Shown piece after piece: positions 12,301-24,845 of a stretch of DNA of 64,000 bases (positions are counted from its first letter, which is position 1; every line of letters begins with the position of its first letter). Under the pieces are notes generated by a model. The model ran no database searches. It saw only the letters and a list, made by a program, of their open reading frames with translations, and was not told the DNA's origin. A program made the position numbers and the translations under genes. The stretch is taken from NCBI RefSeq assembly GCF_964204645.1, contig NC_134027.1:5816485-5880484 (forward strand), in the 5' to 3' direction. This DNA is from Tubulanus polymorphus (Eukaryota > Nemertea > Palaeonemertea > Tubulaniformes > Tubulanidae).

Positions 12301-15300
12301 CAGCTTTTCAGTGACCCGATCAAACGACTGGATTTATCGATAAGATGCTTTTTGTATTCTGAATTCAAAACCCTTCATTATCAATATGAACACAGACTTT
12401 ACTGTAGAGTATGGCCCAACAAGTATGTATATATGTATCCATAAAATCGATACTAAAACCAGAAGCATAAATTTACAAAATGTAACTACTTTGGTCAGTT
12501 GGAAACAGCAGCTGAAAATGTACATAGTCAGATATTAACAGTCAAGGTATTTGAATATGATAATATTTTCAATTATTCGAATGGGATATTTACATTTTGG
12601 ATGGGCTATAAATTACGAGTATCTAAACAGCTAGGACGGAACTGATCGCGAGAGTGTGTCCTGCGGGTTGTTCGGACTTTTATTAGACCACCACACTTCA
12701 GCTACTTCCTGTTTGCCGGGCAATAAACTTATTCATCACAACATTCATTTTACGACCGGTATTAATATGTATATAAGTCAATTTAGTACTAAACCTTTAA
12801 AGACCGATATCATCTGTGGATACAAATTCCACGTGTTTCGGATGGTAGTTAGATATCTAAAATAACTTTTAGTTAGTTTCATCAAATTATGAAGATAATT
12901 ATCTTTTCCTCTATGTAAATTATCGATTCTAATTTAAGTATATGTTCTCTATACTTATTGAATAGCTGTAAACAGTGCCTTTCATATATTCAGATTTTAT
13001 TGCAGTCAGAAATCATTTTCTTTCATGCATAGAATTCTATCTAAAATGACATACAACTGGGGCTTGATTGTTCGCAGCGTGCGTCTGAAATTTGATGACT
13101 GTTGTAAATTAAAGAGTAGCCGAAGGGTGGCCGAAAAAGTCGGAACTTGTGTCGGAACTGGAAATCTACCGGCCAAATGCTGGGTTCGCTGTAATGGCTG
13201 CTATATTAATTAATCTTTGGAAGTTTTAATGAACACCATAAAACAATGTTAAAGCCATTAACGTCCAGGTCGAATAGGCACAATGGCAAGGCAGAACGTT
13301 AAATTCTGTTGCAATCGATGATGGATAATGTCATGATTAATAAACTTCCTGGGCACGGAAGAGCCTCCGAGCTGGCAGTCGTGTTTCGCCTTGCTGGCAC
13401 GCAGTCGGCTCCGTACGTCGAGTCGTGCCCGCGCATAATACACCTTACGGTTAACAATCAAACCGTGGGAAGTTCAAAATGAACCGTGTAGACAATAAAA
13501 CTTCCAAACATGCGGCCGTCAGACAATAGACGGAAAAAATAAACACGAATTAACACGGAATTTCATCTTGACAGCAGCGCGAAATCCATTTCAGACGTCA
13601 CACACCGTATTTTTCACTTTTCGTTTTATCCGAAAAGTATTTTCCTTCGGATATTCTGTCGGATATTTTGACACATTTTCTCGCCACTTGATGTATTTAT
13701 GTACATGTATATATGCGTACTTTAACGAAAGTTGATCCAGCGTCACACCTCGGGTCGCAAAGATCTCGATCGTTGTTTTCTTGCGGCATATGACACCGGT
13801 TTAGATGAGATAACCCAGACGTGAAATATCGTCCATCGCTTGATGGAGATAACCGACATTTCTCACATCCGGGTTATCTACGGTCAGAGAACGCGCGTCA
13901 TGCTGGGAAATTCGGTCAAGAAAAGGTATATATGGAAGTGCCTCCAATGTTTTTCGACATATTTGCAAAACACACGATTCACACTGACGGAAAAACGTCA
14001 TATTCTCCTGACTACTAATATGTATTCACCTGATGTTGAGATGACTGCTCGTAGCTTATTCCGACAAGTTTTGACAAATTCCGTTAAAAATGAGAACTTT
14101 CTTAGTTAATTCATCTAAACCAGAATCAGATCTGGACGGAAATCGTATTCAAAAAATGTTGCTTTTTGTTAATCCCATTAATCCCAGAATGAAATATATA
14201 TCCATTTTCAGTTGCCCTACCGAAACGTAGTCACATAGAATGATGACCAAGACCGTCTCGGACGGCGAACTGGAATATTCTAGTAAGTCTAATCTAACTA
14301 CCCACGGTTAAATAGCTCAGTGCCTGAGATAATAACTATATGCCTATTACTGAAGTCGGTGGTTATTATTTGAGAAAACTGCCATCGTCATCTTGACAAA
14401 ACGACTTTAAATTATGATGTTTACAGTCATAATACTTATCTAGCCGGAGTGCCTTATTTCTGCACGAATGTCGAATTGCGTTTCTAGTAGTCTTAGTAAG
14501 CAAAATTAACACACACGCGCGTCAATACATTAACTTTCTATTACGGTCTTTATAAGACACCGTGGCTAAACAAAAATTCAGATTTGAATAATATTTTGGT
14601 TGACACCGTGAAAGTTGTGATTCACAACATGAACGACGTCGGCGTGCTAGACACGGCCATTATAACAGTATAAATTAAGTGAAATCGACAATGTCAATCA
14701 AACTGTCGAGATGTCGTATAGCGGTGGAAGAGTATTGATACCGATTCGATTCAGCTCACTGAGAATCAGCCGTTCTCTTTAAATATTCATTACGTGCCAT
14801 ATTTGAATATCGCGCACATCATGCGCCGAACCGATTTTGAGATATACTCGCGTCTATGATTTACTTCGGCCTTTCAATTTTATCCGGTTCTGAAAAAAGG
14901 CCTTTTTAAAAATGTCCCGAAGAACAATTCTTTTATGGTCGTAAATAGTGGAATCGTCGACTGCCTTAAGCGTTGTTATTATAGCTCAATAGACTGCGCA
15001 TAAGGTTCGTCATCACGAAACGGGAAACCATTTTAAAAGATAATGCAATTAAAATTTTGCCGGGTAAAAATGTCCCGAAGCTGAGTTTTTTTTTCGCGCG
15101 TGACAAGGATTTTTTGCAGACATAGGTTTCTGCACAATACATAAATTCAAATATTGATATTTACCAGAAAACATTAAATGTGCCTTGAATATTCTCCTAA
15201 TGAAATATCACCAAAAAACTTCAAAAGAGGAAATATTCAAAAATATTCCTTAAGTGAAAATCGAAACGTAAAATGATTAAAAAAAGAAAACAGGATTTTT

Positions 15301-18300
15301 GAACGTTCAAAATGTTTCTGTTGAATGTCATAGCCTAATGTTGCATAAACAATCGACTGTTAATATGAATTCTATTAGTTTTGCTTTGTTCAGAAAAATA
15401 TGTTTGTTTGCTGGTTCTTATTGTTCCCTTGTCAGTTATGGATGACGTTTTCTCGAAGCGAACATGGCGCGATCGTCATCGCTTTCAATCAGCACAACCA
15501 CCGAAACGATAATCAAATCTAAATTGCTCGGGAAACTGGTCTGACAAGAAGAGACGGATTGTACACGGTCCGTACTTTGGTCTCCAAATTGAGCCTAATT
15601 GCGGCCATGACAGCCGGCGCACGCAAACGCCTTCCTGTGTCTATTGTCCGGCTTATGGAGCGTTACAGTCCGTCGGCTGAATGAAATTCCTGTAAATTCT
15701 GAAATCAGAAACCGAGGATTGAAAACCGCGATTGAATTCGGCGACGTAACATGCAGTACGGCAGCGGTAGTGAATTGCTGCAAGAATCAATTAAAAGCCT
15801 CCGAAACATCGTAAAAATTCGATTTAGCGCGTCGGTTAATACAAGGCTATGCGATTCAGTTTCAATGTGTTTATTCACGATGATTGTGCGTAACCGGAAT
15901 TTTATTTTTCAAATATTCGTCTAATCTATAAACCAACATGCACAATACGCCATATTCGTCATTCATTCGGTGCGCGCCATCATCCCGGCCCGTGTTTTTG
16001 TGTCCACGTATAAAAGCGTCCAGATTTTTAATTTCACAAATATGGATGTCGTCCAATTTACAATCGCTATCGTGTTGTTTAAAATTTAATGGAATTCGTG
16101 CTGTTAGCCATCGTCGCCTCTTTATGCGCCGTTTCCTCTATTGGAATGGTACATTGTCAAAGATGAAAGATCCGTTAAGTACGAGTCGATTTTTGTGCAT
16201 TCGCTCTTCACACGCTTTCAACATAAACGGAAGAAGTTCTGAATTTTTACGCCCTTTATATTGAAAAATCCGAATCAATCATCTTTTTACTTATGACACG
16301 GTCATTGTTTCCGATAGTTGATTAAATTATTCTTTTGGATTTCTACTCACGAAAACATCGATTTATATTTTAACGATTACGTATTTTCAGCAGGTAAAAG
16401 TACCAAATGAATCGGCCTAATCAAGACTTGATAGCAGATGAATAGATATCCTAGATTATGTATGCCAATTATCAAGGTTGCATTATACATTCGCGCTCGT
16501 CTCTCTATAAGTAATTCTTGCTTTTTTCATCGAAAGAAAATTAGCAACATTTTCCATGATTAACATTTGACTTTTCCCCGGAGGACGTGGGTTTTGTTAC
16601 AAGATGAAGTGCTCGGGAAAACACGTTCAAATAACACCACAGTGGAAGTGAATCCAACTTCGAAAAAAATTCTTAAGCGCTGCTAAAACTATTTTTGCCG
16701 GTTTCTACAGCGAAAAATTTCGCATAGCTGCACACAGTGACTCTGCGAATGTCGGTCAATGCGCAACTTCCTGGCCACGGTACGGTTCGGAATTCGGTCC
16801 ACGTCCAATGAAAACACGACCGACCTGCCGAACGTTGGACTAAAATAACATCAGATAGGAAACCAAACGCGAAAAACGTTATGTTACCAGTTCAGAGTAT
16901 TATATTTCAAAAAATGTTCTACAGATTTTGGCAGAAGCGTCGCCCCATTATGAAGAAGAAGACTCGGCAAAAAACCACAATCTCAAAATCATGTTTTTTG
17001 CTATGGAAGTAGCGAAAGAAAGATATCTAACGCTTAATTTTCAAGCCAATTTCACCATTAAAAAGGATGCGAAACCAGGCTAGCATTTCATTGAATTCGA
17101 TTCATCTGATTGATATAGCAACTAAAAAAGTAAAGTATATCTCCTGAAAAAGGCAAAAACATGAGATTTTCACGACGGAGATGTTCTGGTTTTTTTTTTC
17201 AATAATCTGCCTTGAATAAATAATTCCGCCTATCCCATCATTTATGAACCCTCCTTCCTTTGGGACCAGCCCTGCGTCAAGTGATGAATCAACCGATTTC
17301 TTTAAATTAATCCCAAGCAGTTCGCAATTTATTCTCGGAAACTCGTCAACCGATTTGATGAAACGCAAATCCGAAACTTATCGGACGACAAAACTATAAT
17401 TTTCTATCTCGCGTTGTAGAACCTAAAAATCAATCTTAGCTTTGTGGAATCGACGACAGGGCTACAGCCCCCGAGTTATGATACGGTAAGAGAAGTAATC
17501 CTCGTATTCACACTCGAACTACGAGAAGTAATCCCTACGTTCACAGACAGAGTAAGCCTCGGATTTGCCTTTCTCACTATTATTATCAATATAATAACCC
17601 TATATATACCGCCATCTCTGACATAGTCATAGAGAATGTACTTGCCATTCCTCTAATTCCATTTTATTGCAAAAACATGGCTTTTCAACTCCACCTTCGA
17701 CTTGTTGATGCTGCGCTAATGGATATTGTACATACTATCTCTAACTTCTGAAGTCGGTTATCTATTTTAGCTGAAATCTCATATTTTCAATCATTATCGT
17801 TCGTTCATCGTAAATTTTTTACTATTCATTGGCAGTGCGTCATATTTCATTTGAACGTGCTACGTTCAATGCGCGGGAAATTAGGAAAATTTCTCGAAAA
17901 TTATTCATTTCCAGCGTGTGACAATGTAATTTCCTGCTTGTTTATTTTGATTAGGCGTTCTTCGTCGGTAGCTTTTGTTCGATTAACATCTTTGGCTCTT
18001 TGTCTTACGTTAGAGGCCAAAGATATATCATTTTATAGTCTTTCGCCACTGTGGTCCAGTTCTAAGGTTCTATTTCTAGATAATTCCAGTTCGGCTATCT
18101 ATTTGTACGGATGATTCGTTTCTGTTTGTCTGTTTATATGTGATATAAAATGAAATGGTTCATAACCACACAATATTAGAAAACGGCATGTTGATAATGA
18201 TATTTTCTTTCAGAGACTTGTTCATTTAAACTGATGCGTCACTATTTTGAGACATAAAGCCTCGTGTGCATGGAATGTGGAAGGTGTGCGAATAATAGCA

Positions 18301-18476
18301 TCATTTGACAACTATACAATCGTACTTGGGATCAATGAAAACCGAATAATAAGAGTGGATTTGCTGAGATTACCAGGTTATTCGAATATGATATATGAAT
18401 GTTATTATACTTGATTATGATGACCGTGAACGGACGGTGGACTTCCCTCAGAAACGAAAGTATTAGTCGTATCTGA

Positions 18477-19001
18477 TCACACGGAGATTAAGGCAAAGTT
18501 CAGATTATATTTTAGCTTTTCGAATATTCGTAGTTTTGTTCTTAGTTTCACTTTATAGTTAGTCCGCGTTATTGTCATTCGATTCTGATGGAATAAGTGC
18601 ATGAAAATCCTCAGACGAACACGATTTATTGAAGTCATATTCGTGTTTAGGCTTGAAGTTTCAAATGTAAATTGATAAAATGACTGCACGATGTGGGAAG
18701 TGTCACCGATACTAATTACTACAAACTCAGAGATCGTTTCATGTTGAGAACGGGTGCGTTCGTGTATTAATTGCAACGCAACATGCGTAACGGACAAATT
18801 CATCATTATATAAACATCAGTCAAAAAATTGAAATAAATAAAAAACCAATTATGAATGTCATTAATGCAGGGACAATTACTAAGATTAATATGGCGGAAG
18901 TGTAGCATTGCAGCGGAACGTTGGGCAAGCGATATAGAGAATACGGTGACGCTTTTAAAATGCAACTTTGCGTGCTTGTTTGACGATTTTGTCGAGGCCA
19001 T
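18477..19001 (-). other. 174-codon open reading frame, no recognised family
   Basis: This is a continuous minus-strand frame from an ATG at 19001. The translation is rich in Ser, Asn, Ile, Phe, His and Arg. It shows no clear domain, signal peptide or convincing membrane topology, although a stretch around residues 50-70 is aromatic and hydrophobic. Overlapping frames are also open on both strands (minus 18821-19123, plus 18856-19068), which can reflect local base composition. In DNA of this composition a frame this long is uncommon by chance. I would treat it as unproven rather than as a gene. Confidence 0.15.
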
Positions 19002-22000
19002 AAAACATACGGTGATAGAGTCATTAGAGAGAGAGGTAGAACGAGAGGGAGAGAGATTGGGCCGTTAGGCTGGACAGGTTGAGGTGCATTATCGGGTAGA
19101 GGAAATGAAGCGAATTCAAGCACCGTGACCGACCATTATGAGCGCAAGCACACAAATTAAATCAGTTTGCATGTGACAAGTTGACTGTTGACTTATCATA
19201 ACTCCATCGAACGATAAACCAAATTAATCAGCTGCTGGTCGTTCTTTGATGGGATCACGATTTGAATGGCCAAAAAAGCTTCCATAACGAAAATAAGAAT
19301 ATGTTTCAAAACAAGTGGCTTCACGTATATACAAGACACCTTTCGAAGTAAGTTGAAATTTGAATAATGCACAAAACAATAATCCAGTTCTAGTCATTGC
19401 ACGCAGATTTAAACTCATTTTATGAAGACTTCTTTAGTTTTTAGTTTTTGAACGACATACTGCAGTACTTGGAAATAGGTCACAAGGTTAGGTGTAAGAT
19501 GCAGTGGTCCCCACGCGCTGGCTCCATCTGTAGATAGATACTCATCCATCTGTAGCCTGAATACAGTTAATAGAATTTTGCGAAGAGAATTCACACTTTT
19601 GTGAAGTTAAATCACGGATACTAAAAATATGATCATTTATGTTTATACATCTGCATTTTCATCCTATGGACATGTGTCGAACAGCTTCTATACCCACGGG
19701 TTCGAAATTCCTCTGTCTCGTGATTTCTTGAAGAGAGAGGGTCAAAATGTCAACGTCTTATTACCGTGTATTTTCTTGATTCTCTTATAGATCGAATTCT
19801 CGATAAGTCATACTCGTTAAATAATCATCCTACAAAGTCTCAGCTCACATGAACAAAGAGAAAATACTCGAAACACTGTGATATCATTGATACAAAATAT
19901 ATTTTTATTTTTCATCATATTGCATTTTTAAATAAAACCGTTACATATTTTACAGCTGGTTACGAGTTGCAATATAGAAGCGAATCCTTTTTTTAACAAT
20001 CAAATCATCATTGAACCTTTTCCTTTATCGAATATTTACAAAGAATGCTACAAATCAATATTTTGTATCTGAGATAACCATGAAATTACCCTCAGCAAAC
20101 AACTTGACAGGGATTTTGAAAAAAGCTATTAGATAATAATATTCAAAGGTTTTCACATAAATTATCCGTTTCTCGTAGAGAAGAATGTGAATACTACCCC
20201 AGACGTGAATCATTTTTACGCACAATGAAGTAACCATTTTTTCAATCACAAATCGACAAAATAATCGATCAGTGAACGGCAAATATCACTGGTCGAATTT
20301 TAATCAGGTTTCTGGATGCAAAAACCGCATCAATTCGAAATACCAAAATCGATGCCAACACAGAACGTAACTGTCGTTACGGGGGCTACATGGAAATCGG
20401 CCATGCGCATAACTCGATGGATTACGAATAATCTAGAAGGCATTAGCCCAGAAACAGCCAGTAATATTAGATGATATCATATCTCTCGGAATTGCGCTAA
20501 CGCATATCTGTACATTAAGAGCACCAGTGTTTCTATATCTTATGGTAATTTGTATTATAATAAGATTTTTAACGATGTGAATATCTGTTCTTTTTCTTAC
20601 AATATGATCATACCAAAACCCATATATTTACTTTTTCAAATTTTCAATGCAGTATATGAGTAATGACACCAGATCATCAAGAACACTCTGAATATTATTA
20701 TACGTCTTACTGGTTTAAAGATCACAATGGATGTTATTTTGATACAATATAAAAAAAGTAATTACCATGCAATCAAATAATTAGCATAATGGTATTCGTA
20801 ATTATCGTGGTTTTTCTATGGTTATTAACTTATTTTCAACAGTATGTACGTCTTGCTTATGGATAAGATCCAATTGAATTAAAACCACGAGTCAGGACGT
20901 CTTGATTAAACTGTTTCGTGCACCGAAGAATCCAAGGTTTGAGATAATTCTGTGACCGCCGTTTGTCTGAGGTTGTCAATCTTTCGTCATCGATCTATAA
21001 TATGTCTGAGTCAAATGTTCCGAAAAATGATGAAAATGATCAAAAACACAAATCTATTGATTCGCAATAGCCCGCAGTCACTAGTCTGAGATGAAATCAC
21101 TATTAACACCAAAATCGATCTTTCGCAACACAATTACCAGACACAAAATCAAGAAGATCGAATCTTATATAAGCGGCGTAAAAAGATAGCCAGTTCTTTT
21201 ATCATTCGTTACAAACTAAAATTCTTTTTCAAAAAACAGCTTCCCATCCATTCATCGCAATCATTGAGGTTAATTACCAAACTTCAAATGTCAAGTTCCG
21301 GTGACCGGAAATACCCATTGTTTATTCGCGCGAATGGAACGTGTCATTGTAGGTGTGACGTTAAGCGGTAGGTAAACTGTTAAACAATTGATTTGGCTAA
21401 TTTCTGATGTTTAAACAGGCGGACCGAGCACCTGCCATGCGAGCGTTAGATGGCTGATGCCACCTTTTGGCCGCCATTAAGTAATTACGACATCAATTAT
21501 CCACTTGTAATATGTTGCGGCAATGAGACTGCAAACATGGGAACAATCACTACTAGAATCCGCGTCTCTCATAGTCAGAGATTAGTGGTCTCGTTAAAAA
21601 CCGATTGCATACCATCTACAAGAATCAAGATCCTCTCACCATGGACGTATTACTAGAGTTTATACGTCAATGTTCTCATGTAGGCGTACGGTTTTAACAA
21701 AACATTTCCCCCCACCCGAGAGTACATGAGAGTCCCACACATTGTGAGAAAATTCGAATAATCTTTCATAACAATATAGAGAAACTATCTAAGAATTGTT
21801 TTCGAAGTTTTGCATTCGAGAACGTACGTGATAAGCTCATTTGTAAACTATAATTATTAGAATTGCATGTAATTGGGATCTATTCAAATTGAAAACTTGT
21901 TGACTAAGAAAAACGGCGGTGTAAAATGCAGAATGGATCACACGGAGTTCGTTTCAAATTATGAATATGTACCTGGTTGTATGAAAATAAAATAACACGT

Positions 22001-22792
22001 GCTAAAAACTTGTTCTTTCACATTTGATACGCGATCAGCTGAAATCCGATTTATTGCACTGACTGGCAAATATTTAGAACGAGCTCATTATAAAGTTACG
22101 CGAATCATAATCTCACTTCACAAGATACCGAAATGAACTGGATGGAAACCTATATCAAACTCGTACAAAGTGCGACCGGTCGTAACCTCGGGTGCCGGTA
22201 GCTTTCTATGACAAGAAGAAGGCACATTTGTGATCAAAGAAAACCCCTTTCAATCGAGAAATAATGCGGATAATTTGCCGAGAAATATCTTATTAATATT
22301 ACGATTAACGACGAGGCGATATTTGCACATATATAAGCGATCAATGCAAGTGACGATTGTGTTAGCAATAATCGGTGTAAATAGACCGACTCGGGTTGCG
22401 GTTTGGCCGGCTGGAAAAGGCCCCCGAAGGCAGAAAGAATGATTGCTCTCGCCGGCTTCACCTGCGTAGAGTGAATCACCTATTAACCGAAGATGAAGAC
22501 TTCCATCTGTAGCAGCGATACTTCTGCATTGATAGGTTTCAGTCGAATGGTTTCAAGCTGCACCGGCTTTCTTCTATAAGTCTATAGGCATCGATTGCTG
22601 AGAGTAAATTGAGCAGAAATTTCGCGCGTTAAAATATAACCAACCGACTGAACACGGTTTCTTGGACTGTAGCAACGAATCGCTCAATTTACTCAATCAA
22701 AATATCGAATCAGAACAGTCTTTTCTAATCATCGAGAAAATTTTGGCTTCGATAATAGGATGTTTTCGAAATATTTTCAACCGTTATGCAAT

Positions 22793-23071
22793 ACCATTTA
22801 GAAATCACGATTGATAGAACACTATATCCGTGTTGACGCGATGTAGAGAGAATCCCAATTGTGGATAATAACAATTATAACGAAAAAGTCCGAAAATGAA
22901 ACTTCGAGATAGTAGTTTATTTCAACGTTTCGACTATATCCTAATAGTCCATTATTCCTAAAGATGACTATTAGGATATAGTCGAAACGTTGAAATGAAC
23001 TACTATCTCGAAGTTTCATTTTCGGACTTTTTCGTTATAATTGGGGGATTCTCTCTACACCATTTAGAAAT
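22793..23071. mobile_element. Foldback element with 13-bp flanking duplication and hammerhead-like motif
   Basis: Two long inverted arms, 22842-22949 and 22966-23059, pair almost perfectly around a 16-nt loop. The left arm carries an extra 14 nt or so near its base, plus a single A/C difference in the middle. The direct repeat ACCATTTAGAAAT is present at 22793-22805 and again at 23059-23071, as expected for a target-site duplication around an insert of about 253 bp. In the right arm, CTAAAGA, a 6-bp stem (GACTAT/ATAGTC, loop TAGGAT) and GAAACGTT resemble a hammerhead ribozyme core (CUGANGA - stem II - GAAAC). Such cores are known from Penelope-like retroelements. No coding sequence is present. 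It is read as a non-autonomous or truncated inverted insertion. The repeat structure is seen directly; the family assignment is inference. Confidence 0.65.
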
Positions 23072-24840
23072 AGTGGAATATTTTTTTAAATTTTTTGACC
23101 CCACTTTTTGCCGGTTTTATGTAGTTCCCTTTTACGAAGAAAAAAATAGCTGATATAAATATAACAACGTGTGGTTAATTCGGATAAAATGTCACTCAAG
23201 CTCTCAACAGGAAAACAGGAGGCATCTATAGATAGAAATGTATACCATTTTCATGTACTGTTCAATTTAATTAATTTATACAACCACTAGATAAGGAAAT
23301 AGCAGCCGTGGCGCGTTTCTACCGCAGTGAGAAGGATGCGTCACTTAACCGAATTATTATATCGTGAGACACCCCGGTACGTTCGCGGTTTTCAGCGTGT
23401 CGTATTTTAGAAACACCCTTGTTCGACTGCGATAGTTCCTGGAAATGAAGCTTCTACTGAAAATTACTCCCCTGCGAGGTGAACTTCTAGTGAAATCAGG
23501 AGCAAAAAATCTGAATTTAGCTGATATTTTAAGTGGCTCATATCGATAACGACACTTTCAATGCTTAAGTATCTACAGTTCAGTTTGAATGATTGAATTG
23601 TAACAAAGACAAGCTATGATCGGACACTGCGTGACATTTTCAGGACGTCAGACGTCTATGCTGCAGTACAGTATTTATAGCCACCAAATCTTCAAATCTA
23701 ATTAGGTGTATATGATACAAAACACAGACCGACGACCTATCCAAATATAAAGCAATAAAACTCAAGACCGATCGCATATCATAGCAATAAATCGCTATAG
23801 GATAGATTAATTAACGGTTGTTTGTCTGGCTAAGGGTTAACCTGTCTGAATGAATTGATATTTAGACTGAAAACAATGTACGCGTCACGCCATAATATAC
23901 TAGATTGGGAACGGTTGTAATATATAATTTTATCGCCTACTAAGCGCCGAATTTACTAGAGATGAATTCAACTCGACGCGTAATTGTTCATATCCCCAAT
24001 TAGAGTTTAAATACGATCATGGTCACCAATTCATTTATACAAACATAATTTGCGAATTAAAATTTAGATGATGACCGACGGACAGAATTCAGCGTATAGC
24101 GGAACTTAGAATAATGAATGAATTTTTTGGTTAAGCACTGGTATATTTTTCTTTGAGTGGTTACGAGACTCTATAATGAAAAGAACAAATTTTCCTACTT
24201 TTAAATGTTTTAGCAACACGCGGGCACACATAGGCCACATATAGACCACCAGCTTTGCCTATAGCGCGCTACAGAGGAAAGTACAGACCTGTCAAAACTA
24301 GCTGTTAGGTATATAGGATTCCTGGCGTTTGTTTATAGGAAATTCAGTAAATTGGAGCGCGAAAGAGGTTCGATTTCATGTCAGACTAATGATGTTCTGA
24401 AGGCAGAAGTTGGCGGAAGGTTGAACGATGACAAATTAGCCGCTGAAATTTACTACGTATTTCTCAACAACCCGAGAATATACCTCATGCACGAAATGTG
24501 TACAAAAAACCGACACAACGCTTGAAAAACATTTCACAATTTAAAGTCTACACCTGCAGTTTGATTACGCTAAAACGACAAATTAAAACGCTCTATTTCA
24601 CCTTACAAGTAGGATAGCGATAAGTTGAATATCTGATAAGATTAACGCGAGTTGTTGATAAGTAAGGCTGATAAGAATCGCGTAGAAATAAATAAGCTCT
24701 TCCTTTTTTTAAAGAAAAAATTCTTATAGACGGGAAAATTATAAACAGAACATGCAAATAACTATGCGAATATAATGAAACGAATTTTGAACACATGAAT
24801 ATGCTTTCATTCAAGTAAAAGTAATTTTCGAATGTCCTTG
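23072..24840. other. Region downstream of FoxC, no recognised gene
   Basis: No coding sequence was recognised. It lies 3' of FoxC on the minus strand and may contain its 3' UTR. I found no clear minus-strand AATAAA close to the stop, so the end of the transcript is not defined. Confidence 0.35.
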
Positions 24841-24845
24841 CTCAC

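Larger units (their letters stand above)
2930..22792. other. About 20 kb without a recognised gene
   Basis: No protein family, spliced gene or RNA gene was recognised on either strand. Open frames here are mostly below 140 codons and have no recognisable motifs; the exception is a 174-codon frame at 18477-19001 (minus). Visible structure is local: a palindrome plus CRE-like GC-rich patch at 3290-3360, and short tandem duplications at about 6760-6795 and 17485-17545. Distal regulatory DNA of the Fox cluster may be present but cannot be told from sequence alone. Confidence 0.5.
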
